A stretch of 64,000 bases of DNA from Callorhinus ursinus. Taxonomy: Eukaryota > Chordata > Mammalia > Carnivora > Otariidae. Shown here in pieces: positions 35,349 to 59,635 of this stretch (position 1 is its first letter; each line of letters opens with the position of its first letter). A model generated the notes under the pieces. That model saw only the letters and a program-made list of their open reading frames with translations, had not been told where the DNA came from and did not search any database. Where the stretch lies: assembly GCF_003265705.1 (NCBI RefSeq), contig NW_020312867.1, positions 10,639,228 to 10,703,227 of the forward strand, given 5' to 3'. A program made the translations under genes and the position numbers.

Positions 35349-35367
35349 GAGAGAGAGAGAGAGAGAG
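35349..35367 (+). repeat. (GA)n microsatellite, preceded by short (TG)n
   Basis: About nine GA units directly after GTGTGTGTG. Confidence 0.9.
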
Positions 35368-35799
35368 TAGAGGAGGGAGGGATATAAGTGTTCCTTTCTG
35401 AGGTTCCTCAAGGGCCACAGTGACTTGGGTGCCTCAAAACGGGGCTGGTAACTTGGGCTTGAGGCTAATTTTCTCTCAAGTTCACCCTTTTAGGAGAGCT
35501 TCCTCCCAGAGGAGTGAGTCACTGTGAGCCCCCTCTCCTTTGAGTTCTCCTCTGCCCACAATCTGGTCTGCTGTCACCAAGGGCAGTCCCACAACAGCGT
35601 GGTCACTAGGACAGTGATCAGTTCTGTGGTCTCTTACACTTCGGTGGTTGATGACTTCCTGGAGGGGAATTCAGAGTTTGGGCATGAGGTTCTGCTCAGA
35701 GGGAGGAAATCCAGGCCATGGGATCTTATCCTAAGGGCTGCTGAAGGGAGCCACAGTGAGACCTGTGCCCTTAGGACTTTGCTGGGGGACACTGGAGGC

Positions 35800-35885
35800 T
35801 GGCTAATAGGGATTATTGCCATTTTATTATTCCCATTTTACAGATGGGGAAACTGAGGCTTCAGGGCTCATGGACTCTCCCAAGG
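35800..35885 (-). mobile_element. MIR fragment
   Basis: TCCCATTTTACAGATGGGGA followed by AACTGAGGCTTCAGG. Confidence 0.65.
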
Positions 35886-37295
35886 CCTCCCTGGTTGGGG
35901 CAGAGGCTGCTGTCTGGGGCAATTCCATCTTTTCCAGGAGCATCCAGGAGTGGCAGTCATCATCTCAGCCCCCTGACCTCTCTTTGGGCTGGCGGGGGGT
36001 GGGGTGGGGGTGGGTCATGGTGTTTGCTTGCATCTGGAAGCTCTGGGATCTGAGGGGAAGACTGTGGGCCCTGCTTGCAGAGAGGTGGCTGCCTACCTGG
36101 CCAGAGATGATGTGTGCATGCGGTCAGGCACAGAGATGGGACCCCAGGGCACAGGCTATGGGGAGCGGGGGTCAGAGATGGAAGCTGGGCTGGTGGGCTG
36201 GCCCAGATTTGGAAAGGCTCATCGCTGATTGTTTGGAAGCAGTCATGACCAGCCCCTGATCTGATCTATGGTCAGGGTGTGACCCACTCACTCACTTCTG
36301 CTCAGGGTGGGATATATCTAGGGTGGGTGTGGGGCAAAGCTGTTTGAGTGTGGCTGGAATGTAGTCCTTGGCTCTGCCCTGGCCCATCTCTACCTCTGTT
36401 TCTCTCAGGCTGCCAGCTGAGCTTTATGCCCATCAGAAGGACTCTACCCTTTCTCTGGCTTTTTCCAGGCTTGCTTCCCCTCCTCCACCCCCAGCTAGGC
36501 TTCTAGCCCGGGCTGGGTCTTCTCCACGGTCTGTCTCTTTAGGCGGCTGTAAGCTGGGATCCTGGAACAATCCTCCTGGATCTATCGTGCCTTGCAGAGC
36601 CTCAAAGGGAAGTAGAGGCCAGACCACAGTTCTTATGTCTCCAGGAATGCCTCCCTCTCCTGCCCACCACCGCCTGTGTGGGCCGTGCCACTGGCGCTGT
36701 CCCCCTGGACATCCTGTCTAGGGCTGCCCCTCTCCATGCGGAGTGGGCTTCCAGCTTCGCCTGGAAAGGCTTACAAAGACTTTTAAAGCTGTGCTTTCAG
36801 GGACTTTACACATCTGGTCGTGAGGAAGAGAGATGGCTAACAAAGACATTGTGTTGGGAGAGAAGTCCAAGTGCCAGGAAGGAAGATGGGGCCCCCAGGG
36901 CCCTTTACCCACATTGGCCTGCGAGAGCCAGAGAACACTGCTGGTGGGTGGGCTCTGTGGAATGAGGCTCCCACGCCTTGTCCCTTTTATGAGCTTGGGG
37001 TTAGCTGGTGACCATTGTCTCTGATGCCCGACCCTCCAGAACTGGGTAGGATGTAGGCTGACTCAGAGTTGGTCAGCGAAACATAGGCTGTGGTGTACTC
37101 TGATTGATGTCAGGGTCAAGGTCTCGTCTGATACTAGGGTTGGGGCCAAGGCTGAGGCCTGGGTCTGAGCTCAGACGCTGACTGGGGTTCTTCTAGAGGT
37201 GAGATGGGGCCCCCAGGCCTCCCATCTCTATCCTGGTCTCTTCAGGGGTCTTCCTACCTCTCTGCTCTCTCAGAGGTGGCCCTGGCAGGGGGGCC
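35886..37295. other. Intron 1, no gene or repeat recognised
   Basis: Unique-looking, moderately GC-rich sequence. Short open frames overlap on both strands and lack support. Confidence 0.4.
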
Positions 37296-37299
37296 ACGC

Positions 37300-37440
37300 C
37301 TTGTCTGTGCTGTCTCATTGAATCCTCCCCCGTCCTACCACATAGCAGTACTGATGCCCATTTTACAAATGGCAAAGCTGGAAGACGAAACGAGGCAGTT
37401 AAGCATCAGATGGGGCTCAAACCAGTGTGTCCAGGAGGTG
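37300..37440 (-). mobile_element. MIR fragment
   Basis: GCCCATTTTACAAATGGCAA with flanking MIR-like text. Confidence 0.55.
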
Positions 37441-39590
37441 GGGTACAGATGCTGCATCCTTGGGGTGAGTTCAGAGGTATTGGCCAGGTGGGACCCGGAG
37501 AAGGAAAGACACTAGTCTAGGGTCACCTGGTAAGTGAAAGACTGGGCTCCTAGGCTGCCCCTGCCCTGTCCCCATGCTTAGACCGTCTCACTGCCCACCC
37601 TCATGCCCCTGTGGCTGGCCAGGCCTGGCCCTCCCTCTTTCACTTCCTGGCTGCCTGGCCTGGGTGAGGAGGGCTGGGGAGGGTCTGTTTGGGAGGAGTT
37701 TGGGCCCAGCCCCTCCCTGGGGTTGAGGGGTGGGAGGGGCCTTGTGTGCAGACACAGAGCCCCTTTGTCCGGGTCACTGTGCAAAGCAGCTGGTCTGGGA
37801 TTTCTGGGCGTTTTTTACATTTGAAGAATAATTGCATTGTCTGGGGGGCCCAGGAGAATCCAAATCCCTCCCCAGACCTGCCAGGCAGTCCAAAGAGATT
37901 CCCCTGGACCAGCCCCCCCGGCTTCCCTCCCCCTCCCTCCCTTCTGTTAGAAACCTGAAGCAGAGAGGGGTCCCCCCAGGGAAACTGAGGTAGGGCTGCA
38001 GCCCTTGAGCACTAGGAGTATCTGTTCGAAGGAGACATACTCTCCAAGTCCCCAAGGTTGGTTAGGGGAGGGTCCAGGTGGCCCCCAGAGCCCTGCAGGA
38101 GCAAACATGGGGCTTATAGGAAGGGAGAAGGCAACTGATCGGAAGTGGTGGGCCCATTTTGGAGTGCTTTACCTGGTGGAGTCTGGACCGCTAAGGGTGA
38201 GATGAGGTGAGCCAGGTGGGCTAACTGCCTTGGCCATACTGTTCTCCTCTGGGAAATGGGTCATTCACAATGAGGTGACCTTGGGAAAAGGACAGTGAGG
38301 CAGACACATTTGGGAGTAGCCTGTGTTCAGAGGGGAGCCAAGGATGGTAAGGGTTTTTTGTTTCTGGTGAGGGGAGACTTTGGAAGGGCACGGGGCACCT
38401 GGGAAACTGGCCCTTTGTGGCAGTGGCCACTGTGGGGGGTGGGAAGTGACCTGCCGATTGGCGGGTGAACTGAGGCAGACTCCAGTCCTGAGGAGGAAGC
38501 GGCGCCCTGCGCTGAGCTGGGCCACTGACCATCCTTGCGGTTCACCCCCACGGCCTGCGGAGGGGTCCCCCGTGTAGCCTGGGACCACACCCTACTTGGG
38601 GGTTGTGGGGCTGCAGCCTCATTACTGAATCGTAGCATAGGATTTCCTGGGGTGAGATGTCCCTGCTTTGGGAACAGAAGAGCGATGGCGGTGGGGGCTG
38701 GGTGGGTGTAGGGGGGTGATCGCAGAGCCCAGCTAGTGCAAGGAACTCACATTTCCAGGGGTCGGCTGCTTCGGGAAACATCAGTGGAGCAGGCCCTGCG
38801 GGTGGGTGCATGCAGGCGCGCAGCTGCCCAGCCCCAGTGCCGTGCACCAGGGTGTGCATGTTAACAGAGGCCAGAGCCTGCTTCTCTGACGCGTGTGAGG
38901 GTGTCTCCTCTAGGCCTTCGGGTGGGCAGTGCTGGGGATCCCAAGACTTCAGTGAAGTTGGGGTATGTGTATATGTTTGGCGGCATCTGAGCGAGACTCG
39001 AAGCCAGAAAGGTCAGCCGGGTCCCGAGGGTAAAGGGCTGACATGCTGAGGCCTTCCCCATGCCTGGTACGTGGTTAGTGCTCGGTGAATTGCTGGGTTA
39101 GGTTCCTGGTCAGTGAGAGGCTTGGGCGACACTTGGGGCAGGCCCAGCAGTTCTCCAGGGGTACAGTTCAGAGGGAGGAGGCAGGCAAGTGCGTGGGGAA
39201 ATGGAGAGTAGAGGCCACAGTGATTCTGGCTGCAGGCTGGACATGGCTTGACCTGATGGATAAGGGCGGTCTTCCCTTAAGGGTGCATTCAGCTTGGAGC
39301 CTTGGGCCAGGTTGGAGGTCCAGTGGTGTTAACCATGGTGGAGAAGCACACGGAGATATGAGCTGTCCCCAGCTCCGTTCTGGGCATTTCCAAGAGGGGC
39401 TCAGGGGGAGGCCAGCACTAAAGCATGTCTCTGGTATTTGGTGATTAGGAGGCACTGCTTGGAGGGTCGGTTTGAGGGGGATGCAATGAAACTGGTGAGC
39501 ATGTTGAGAGAAGGTGCAGTGGGCCTGGCCTGCTAGTCTTCATCCTTTCTTTGGTGACCCTGCCCCAGGGACAGGGCCTTCCTTCCCTCC
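37441..39590. other. Intron 1, no gene or repeat recognised
   Basis: GC-rich, unique-looking sequence; nothing supported. Confidence 0.4.
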
Positions 39591-39605
39591 GTTCCTCTCT
39601 TCTTC

Positions 39606-39809
39606 TTCTTCTTTTTTTTAAAGATTGTATTTATTTATTTGACAGAGAGAGACACAGTGAGAGAGGGAACACAAGCAGGGGGAGCGGGAGAGGGAGAAGC
39701 AGGCTTCCCGCTGAGCAGGGAGCCCCATGCGGGGCTCAATCCCAGGACCCTGGGATCATGACCTGAGCTGAAGGCAGACGCTTAACCACTGAGCCACCCA
39801 GGCACCCCT
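39606..39809 (-). mobile_element. Can-SINE (SINEC)
   Basis: Antisense copy with duplication GTTCCTCTCTTCTTC at 39591-39605 and 39810-39824. Confidence 0.94.
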
Positions 39810-39824
39810 GTTCCTCTCTTCTTC

Positions 39825-41089
39825 CCCTGCTGCCGCCTGCTTTCCAGACTGGCTTCTTGGGCAGGTTCAATCAGGGCAGTGTTGGCTTTGGGCAGCAGGG
39901 GGAGGTGATGGCTTGCAGGCCAGAGCAGAGGTCAGGCAGTGGGGCATTCTGAATGAGGGTGGGATGCTCATGCCATGGCCGGGCCTGATTTCTCGAAGCT
40001 ACCAGGCTTGGCCTGCCTGGGGATATGGGAGCTCCAGGCTCCCACCCTCATTTTGCCATGGAAGCAGGAGCAAGAAGACAAGTGGCTGTTGCCCTGCACC
40101 TCCCTCCTCCCCCATCCCTCCTCCTCCTCCCTGCCTGGCTGAGCCAGCACTTTTTTCTTCTCTCCTTTATCTGCTCGAAAAGTACAGGGTGTTCTGTTTC
40201 TCCTGTGCATACAGATCAAGGAGAGGATGTTATTTATTTATTTATTTCCCAAAGGCGAGAGAAGGACAGGCAGGCATGGAGGAGCAGTAAGTGAGTCTTC
40301 TTCCTCAATAAGCTATTTTCTCATAAAATTAAAAAAAAAATCTGAAAGGAAAAGAGGTCACAAACCAACAGAAAACAAGCTGCTTCTTAGCCCCCTCCTC
40401 TCTACCCTGGCTGGAGATACCAGAGCACTGGAAGGTCCAGTTCAGGGCTTAGCTGAGGGACTGGCACACAGTAGGTGTTCCTGCCCATGGTTTTCTCTGT
40501 CCCTTTCCGTTTGGACCCCAGGGTGTGTTGGCTCCCTGAGTTGATATGGGGGGCCATGGGGTGGACTCCTCATCTCTCTGCCTTCTGTGGGCTGTGTGTA
40601 GGGCTTCTCTGGCTCCTTGGGAGTCCCATCTGGGACAAGGCCTGTGGAGGGAACTGGACTGTGGGGTTCCTTGTGAAGATCAGAGGTGTAGGTGACCCAC
40701 ATGGCCCTTGCTTACCTACTTCCACCCCTGTGCTGTCTGTTTGAATTTAAGGTCTCTGATACATTGGGAACTCGGGGTTCTTTTTGTGTTCCTCTGAAAG
40801 GCAAACTGCCCACCTGCCATTTCCCACCATGCATTTCTGAACCTTCACCCAAAGGCACTCTGCTTATAATTTAGTTACAGAACTTTACAGGTGATTTTCA
40901 CACTTGAAGCTCTTACAAATATTGTCAATCTTGTGACATCCACATAGGGCCTTATTTGACTATCACAATGTAGTGAGGACAAGCTGGCCCCTTTTGAGGC
41001 TAGCCGGGAAGTTCACGTCGCCGGCTGGGAAGGCGCTGTGCCCCAAGTATTCTTTCCCTCTATCAGCTTCCAGCTTAACTGGACCCCGG
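39825..41089. other. Intron 1, no gene recognised
   Basis: Contains a short TTTA-rich stretch (40229-40247) and MIR-like traces near 40900-40980; otherwise nothing supported. Confidence 0.35.
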
Positions 41090-41940
41090 GTTTTCAGACG
41101 CGGTGGCCCACGGAGATTGGGGGTTCTGTGAAGAGACTTCAGAGGGGAGTGGGGACACCCGCCCCCCGCTGTTTCATCCCAGTCACACCCGGGCCCCCCC
41201 CAGGAACTTTTCCAAAAAGGGGTCGTCACCAGTCGGGTGTGAGACCCCTGAGGCAATCCCCTCCTTTACTGTATAAGCGAGGCGGTTTTGGAGGGTGACC
41301 CTGGGCGGGGGGCGGGAGGGGGGGATTGCGGATGGAGCCGGGAGACCAGGACTGAGGGAGCCCCTCCCCCCCCCAGTCCTGGGGACAGAGGCACGCGGGC
41401 GGGGCGTGCGGCAGCTCCACGTCGCATCGCGGGGTGCGGGGCAGGTGGCGTCAGCGGCAGCTCTGAGCAACCTGTGTGTGTTTACCAACCTGACGCCAGC
41501 CCGCGTCGCCCCGCGGACCCTTCCTCCCGTCGGCCGCGCCGGCCCCGGGTGCAGGCAGCCACACCCTCCCCTCTAAATTTAGTCCACCGAAAGGAGACCC
41601 TGGGCCAGGGCAGGGTGCGAGGGGAGCACGCGGGCCGCTGGACCCCGTGCTCCCAGATGCGGACAGCACCTCGCTGGAGGGAGCGGGCAGGGATCGAAGG
41701 AGCCCCGAAGGAGGAAGGAAAGGCGGAGCCAGACCGGACTCTCCTGGAAGGGGGCGGGGAGTCCCGGCCTCCAACGGAGACTCGGCCTCAGAGGGGCCGC
41801 GGGCGCCACCTTCCGGCCCTCTAGGGAACCGCGGCGGCCGGCCTGGGGCTGGGGGGTTTGCGGGGAGTCTGCGGACGCGGCCCTCCTAGCCCGGGTGCCC
41901 AGGTGTGGCGTCGGCAGGCAGGCGGAGCGGGTGGGGAAGC
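41090..41940 (+). promoter_or_regulatory. CpG-rich patch in intron 1, candidate alternative promoter
   Basis: GC- and CpG-rich sequence stands out from the flanking intron, about 2-2.8 kb before exon 2. A TATA-like GTATAAGC occurs at 41271-41278, and a usable donor AAG|GTGGGA lies after 42030. Together these could define an alternative SMOX first exon. This is inference; GC-rich patches also occur without promoter activity. Confidence 0.35.
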
Positions 41941-42149
41941 GTGAGGAGCAGCTTGGCAGCCTCCGCGTATTTAGAAAAAAATCCCCTTTGCTAATCCTCT
42001 GATAAAGAGATGCTGGAGGGCGCGGTTCAAGGTGGGACAGAAGCTTTAGTGGTCAGACCAGGGGATGTGAGAAGGAAGTCGGTGTGTAGCTTCGCTTCGC
42101 TTCTCTTCTCTTCCCCTCTCTCTCCCAACCCCGCCCCCTTCGGGCCAGG

Positions 42150-42700
42150 AATGGATATCTGAATAGTTATTGAGGTACACACACATAACAAATGGCACAA
42201 ATCCTAAATGTCCAAGCCAGTGGATCATTATATATACAATGTATGGCCACCATTCAGATCAAGATACGTATTCCTTCCAACCCAGAGAGTTCTGTCCTGA
42301 CGCTTTTCAGTCATTCCCTTCCTCCCAATCTCTCTTCTCTCCTCACAGGTTCATTTTGCCACTTCATGAGCTTCTCGTAAGTGGAGGCATACACTATGTA
42401 CTCTTTGGTTTCTGACTTCGTTTGTTCAGTGTAATGTTCAAGGGTATCAGTAATTTAGTTCTGTTTATTGCTGAAGGATATTCCCTTGTACGAAAATGCT
42501 ACACATAGCACATTTATTTTTCCATTCTCCCATGGCTGGACCTTTGGGCTGCTTCTGTTTGTTGGCCTTTATAAATAAAGCTGCTATGAATATTCTTTAG
42601 CATGTCTCTTTGGTGGAACATGTCCTGCTTCTCTTGGGTTTATTGTTGAGGGTGTGACTGCTTCATCACTGGAAGGGTTATGCTGAGCTTTACTAGGTAT
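42150..42700 (-). mobile_element. L1 3'-end relic, antisense
   Basis: Text such as TTTTCCATTCTCCCATGGCTG and AAATAAAGCTGCTATGAATA is the complement of an old L1 3' end. Confidence 0.7.
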
Positions 42701-42710
42701 GGGAGAGGTA

Positions 42711-42744
42711 TGTCAGCTTCTCTTGACTTTGGCTTTTTTGCTCA
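42711..42744 (+). repeat. 34-bp direct repeat, copy 1
   Basis: Matches 43572-43605 at 33 of 34 positions (T/C difference in the middle). Confidence 0.93.
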
Positions 42745-43426
42745 GTTTTTTATGTCCCCTGTCCACTCCACTGCCTGTAGCCACCTTCCGCCCACCCTTC
42801 CTCCTGTGTTGTTAGGTCCTGGATACTATTAGAGTCTGGAGTTTCTGCCACTGAAACCTCAGCAAAGACCATTGGAATCGGAGTTGCATGGGTCAGGGAG
42901 GGAACAGGGACAGGATCAGAGCTGAGTGGCCCCTTGGGATGGCCCACAGACACCTTCAAACCCTTGTGGTCACTCTGGGAATAGAAGGGTAGCTTCTCCC
43001 AGAACTGGGGCGATTCAGGGACCCCCCCCCTTGGCTGCCCAGCCGTCAGCTCCCTAGCCTGGCGTCTCTGAACAAGCTGGCTTAGTGTAACTGTCAATTT
43101 GACGTCTGGCCTCTGGTGCCATGGGTCCTCCACAGTCCACCGTTTCCTGGGCTCCTTGCTGCTTTGCGGTGACTGAGGGGCTGGGTGGCTGGGGAAAACA
43201 ACCAGAGACCTACCCAGAATAGCAGAGGCTTGTCCGATACCGGCCTCGTGGCACTCTCTGGGGGGAGGGCGGGACTATGTCCTGCCCACCAAATTGCCAC
43301 TTCGCACAGGCTGTGAAATACTAACAGAAAGCTAGACGAGAAGAGAAGGGGTAAAGGAGAAAGAGTGCCAGGGAAGAACCACGCAAGGGAGGGAAAGTTA
43401 GAGGCTCCAGCGCTGTGTGTGCAAGA

Positions 43427-43506
43427 GTCCTGAGGTCTGTGTGAGCGTCTTGGGGTCTGTGTGAGCGTCCTGGGGTCCGTGTGAGCATCCTAAGGTCTGT
43501 GTGAGC
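43427..43506 (+). repeat. 20-bp minisatellite, four units
   Basis: Four units of about GTCCTGAGGTCTGTGTGAGC, 0.4 kb before exon 2 of SMOX. Confidence 0.95.
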
Positions 43507-43571
43507 AGCCGGGGTTGGTGGGAGCTGAACCCCAGCAGCTGTGCTGGGGCAAGCTGGTTCAAGGTCAGCAG

Positions 43572-43605
43572 TGTCAGCTTCTCCTGACTTTGGCTTTTTT
43601 GCTCA
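43572..43605 (+). repeat. 34-bp direct repeat, copy 2
   Basis: Second copy of 42711-42744, 861 bp downstream in the same orientation. No repeat family is recognised. Confidence 0.93.
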
Positions 43606-43795
43606 ACCCTTCCTGGCTGGCTCTTGTCTCAGGCTCGGGGTAGAGGCAGTGCCGAGCAGGTTTGGGATGGGATTGATGGATTTCGGGGGCTTGGGCCAGG
43701 CTCCCAGTAGTCCTGCTTGCCTGTGGGGGCCCACGGTACCTCTTCCCCACCTCTCTCCTTCCCTCTGTCTGTCCTCCCTGGGTCCTCTTGTCCAG

Positions 43796-43888
43796 GTCTC
43801 AGGAGGAGCACGAGGGCTCGAGGTTCCCCCCTTGAGGACAGAGTTCATGAGTGTCCCTTAGGGCATGTGGGAAGTGAAGGCAGAGCAG
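43796..43888 (+). other. Possible alternative 5' UTR exon or 5' extension of SMOX exon 2
   Basis: A long pyrimidine tract with TTGTCCAG ends at 43795, and a near-consensus donor CAG|GTAAGC follows 43888. The next acceptor (43917) is only 29 nt away, too close to be spliced with this donor. So the segment is either an extension of exon 2 (43796-44151) or a separate exon joined to a later acceptor. The extension would add a four-codon uORF at 43847-43861 and a 30-codon uORF at 43865-43957 that overlaps the main ATG in another frame. This is inference from splice signals only. Confidence 0.35.
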
Positions 43889-43917
43889 GTAAGCCATGAC
43901 ACCCCTGCCCCTCGCAG

Positions 43918-56727
<12,810 letters not shown>

Positions 56728-57045
56728 GTGAGGGCCCTCTTCACTGCCGAGCGTGTTCCTTACAGAGCCACTAACTTGTGACTACCAGCCCTGCCCCTCG
56801 CTGCTGTGTGCTCCTCATTTTCTAATCCTCTGTAGACTGGATTTGTATCTTTGGTAGAGGTAGCCACCCGGACTGGCTTCAGATCTGGTCCTGTAGCTTT
56901 TCCTTTTCTCCATGCCGGGTGGTGACCAGGGTGGGGCCTGTTGATTTACCTCTGTGCTCTGACCCCCCCTCCCCTCCTGCCTTGTTATTGTAAGTGCCTT
57001 CAATACTTTGCATTTTGGGATAATAAAAGAGGCTTGCCCTTCCCA
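56728..57045 (+). other. SMOX: SMOX 3' UTR
   Basis: About 320 bases from the stop codon to the expected cleavage site after AATAAA at 57022. No repeat element is recognised inside it. The exact cleavage position is estimated as 10-30 nt past the hexamer. Confidence 0.85.
57022..57027 (+). terminator. SMOX: Poly(A) signal AATAAA of SMOX
   Basis: A canonical hexamer about 295 nt after the stop codon. A GU-rich stretch (GTGTATGTGTGTCTC, about 57093-57107) follows and could be the downstream element, although it is further away than usual. Confidence 0.85.
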
Positions 57046-57653
57046 TGCTCCTCAGCTTCTCTCTCTTCTTCCGTTTACCTCAGCCTCTTCACGTGTATGT
57101 GTGTCTCTAGTTTTTTTTTGTTTTTTTTTTTTTTAAGCCCATCCTTTTTGAGTGAGGGGATGGTGGGTGGGCTGTGACCTGGCTGTGCCCCCAGGAGGTA
57201 ACGTATCTGCCCTTACTGGAAGGAGTAACCCCTCACCTCTGGCTGTTTGTGGTTGTTTGCCTTCCTGCCGGCGAGACCCCTCAGGGATCAGGGCTCCTCA
57301 CTACTCAGCTCAGCTCCTCCGGGATGGGCCTGTGGCTGCCCACTGGCCCTTTGCTGGACCTCTCAGAGCCCTACTGGGTGGCATGGCCACATGGAGTGAA
57401 GGTGAGTTCCACGGGAGGGGACATCTGTTGTGGCTTCATGTCAAGCTCAGATGTATTAATTATTAGTGAGTGTCACCTGGCCATGGGGCCCTAGGTCTGG
57501 CCTTTGGGGTGGTGGCTGCTGTTGACTTCTGGGAAGGCGGATAGTCTGGCCATTCTGGAGGGATGTTCTTAAGTGTTGCCCACCGGCTGTATTCCAAGGG
57601 CCTATCACTTATTGGGGGCGTTAGTCTTTTCTGCTTTTTTTGCCGAGTGAAAG
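57046..57653. other. Downstream of SMOX; no gene recognised
   Basis: T-rich stretch at 57111-57135, then unique-looking sequence. Confidence 0.4.
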
Positions 57654-57832
57654 CACACACACACACACACACACACACACTCCCCTCCCCCATTTGCACA
57701 CGTGCACATGTACACACACTCACCTGTGCATGCACACACACGCACCTACATACACTCACTCCCCCACGATACACCACCCTGCACCCTTACACCAACACAG
57801 AACCACGTGTACACGCACACACAGAACCTTGA
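57654..57832 (+). repeat. (CA)n microsatellite with CA-rich extension
   Basis: Thirteen to fourteen CA units at 57654-57680, followed by degenerate CA-rich sequence to about 57832. Confidence 0.95.
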
Positions 57833-59119
57833 AGAACATTCAGTCATGTTCTTACTCCAGATTGCTAGTGATAGAGTTCGAATTGCCTAGAATTAAGGGA
57901 TTTGGGAGGTGGAGGAAGTTGTGAACATCCAGGTGGGCCCCCAGGTCGGACTGTGTGAACTTAGGCTGGGCCCCCTTCTCAGAAGCGTAGGGCCCGGCTC
58001 CTGCTATGCCTACGTCCTCTCCCCTGTTGCCTGTGCTTATGATGGAGCTGTCCTCCACATGGACACACCCACCCGCGGGCCTGCCTGCATCCACTTACAC
58101 GCACGCCCCTACCCTCGCTCTGCCAGGGTGGGTCCGCCTGGCGCTTATGTCAGGGACTCACATCACCTGACACATAACTTAAAAAATTTTGAGAAGAGCT
58201 TCTATTGATGTGGTGCAAGCTCAAAGGTCATGAAAGGGCGCATGGGGCCATCTCCTCCCACACCTGTCCCCAGTAGCATGGCTGCTCCCCCCAGCCCATG
58301 TTATTAGTGCCTTGGGCATCCATTTCCACTATGTCAATATAAATATGGGCCCCTCTCGCTCCTTTTTACACAAAAGTGACAAAGTATTCATCCCATCCCG
58401 CATTTTGCTTGTTTTAGTTGACGTAATGTATCTTGGAGATCTTTCATAACGGCACTTACGCAGACAATGTAAATTTGGACTTTACTGTGGTCAGGGGGTG
58501 CTGTCTCCTTCCTGGCCCACAGTTACTGTGCAGGAAGCACCATCTGTTGACTTCACCTTGGGAGGCACTGACCCAGTGCGCTGAACCCTCCCTGTGTCCT
58601 AGATTTTCCCCACTGACTAAGGTGGGGTGGATAGAAGTGGCCTGAAACATAAGTATGGGGGAAGAAAGTAATAAGCAGATGCTCAGGATCACTGGCAGAG
58701 GAATTTTAAAGGGCTCCGTGAGGGTGAAAGGGCCGTAAATGTTTATTCTGTGATTGCATGTTGGGCAGCTTCAGGTGTGGGCAAAGGGGAGGGAGGGAAT
58801 ATTCACTTAGAGCCAGCCACCTGCCAGGCACGGTGTCAGTCATGAATGCTGGGCGCACGGGTCTCTTAATTTGATACGGATGCCAACTCAGGCTGGGGAA
58901 GGCGATTTAGCCCCATGGGGAGACAAATCCTCTAAGAGTTAAGTAATGGCCCCCAACGTCACTGAGGTCTGACTCCACATCGCAGGCTCTTTCTATTTAT
59001 TGCACTGAAAAGAAGAGGCTGGTGCTGGGGAAAAAAAATCTGAGGCCATTGCTGGAGAGAGTGGAAATGGGTGCACTACCCTTGGAAAGTGTGTGGCCGA
59101 TTCTACTAAAGCTAGCATG
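57833..59119. other. Intergenic; no gene recognised
   Basis: Possible old L1 trace near 58330-58470 (TATCTTGGAGATCTTTCAT) and MIR-like text near 58800-58990; neither is strong. Confidence 0.35.
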
Positions 59120-59635
59120 GGCCCCCCAGCATTTCCTTTCCACTCCTGGCTACACACCCAAAGGAAATGAATGCATAAGCCTACCAAACATATGTACCAG
59201 AATGTTCATGGCAGCATAGTTCGCAATGGCTAAAAACTGGAGACAGCTCAGGTGTCCATCGGTAGTAGAACAAACTGTGGTACATCCATACAATGGAATA
59301 CTGTGCACCAACAGAAAAAAACAAGCTGATATTTGCAACATCGATTCATCTCAAAAACGTTAGGTTGAGTGAAAGAAGCCAGACGCAAGGTTATATACTG
59401 TATGATTTTTTTAAATATGAGGTTAAAAAACCTACAAAACTATAGTGTTAGATATGAGGGGAGGGGTAGTGCTTGGGGTGCTTTCTGGGTTACAGAAATG
59501 TTCTGTATCTTGACCTGGATGGTGGTTGAATGGGTATAGACATTCGTAAAAATGCATTGGGTTATACACTGAGGATTTATGCACTTTTCTGTGTATATGA
59601 TATAACTCAATTTAAGAAGTTTAAAAAAGAGTCTG
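59120..59635 (+). mobile_element. L1 3' end, old
   Basis: Contains GTTCATGGCAGCATAGTTCG, CATACAATGGAATACTGTGC and AGTGAAAGAAGCCAGACGC in L1 3'-end order. Confidence 0.8.

Noticed and set aside
43427..43506. CRISPR-like array
   Set aside because: The units are contiguous 20-bp tandem repeats with no spacers, in a mammalian genome.
57640..57924. His/Thr-rich coding region
   Set aside because: It is translation of a CA microsatellite and its degenerate extension.
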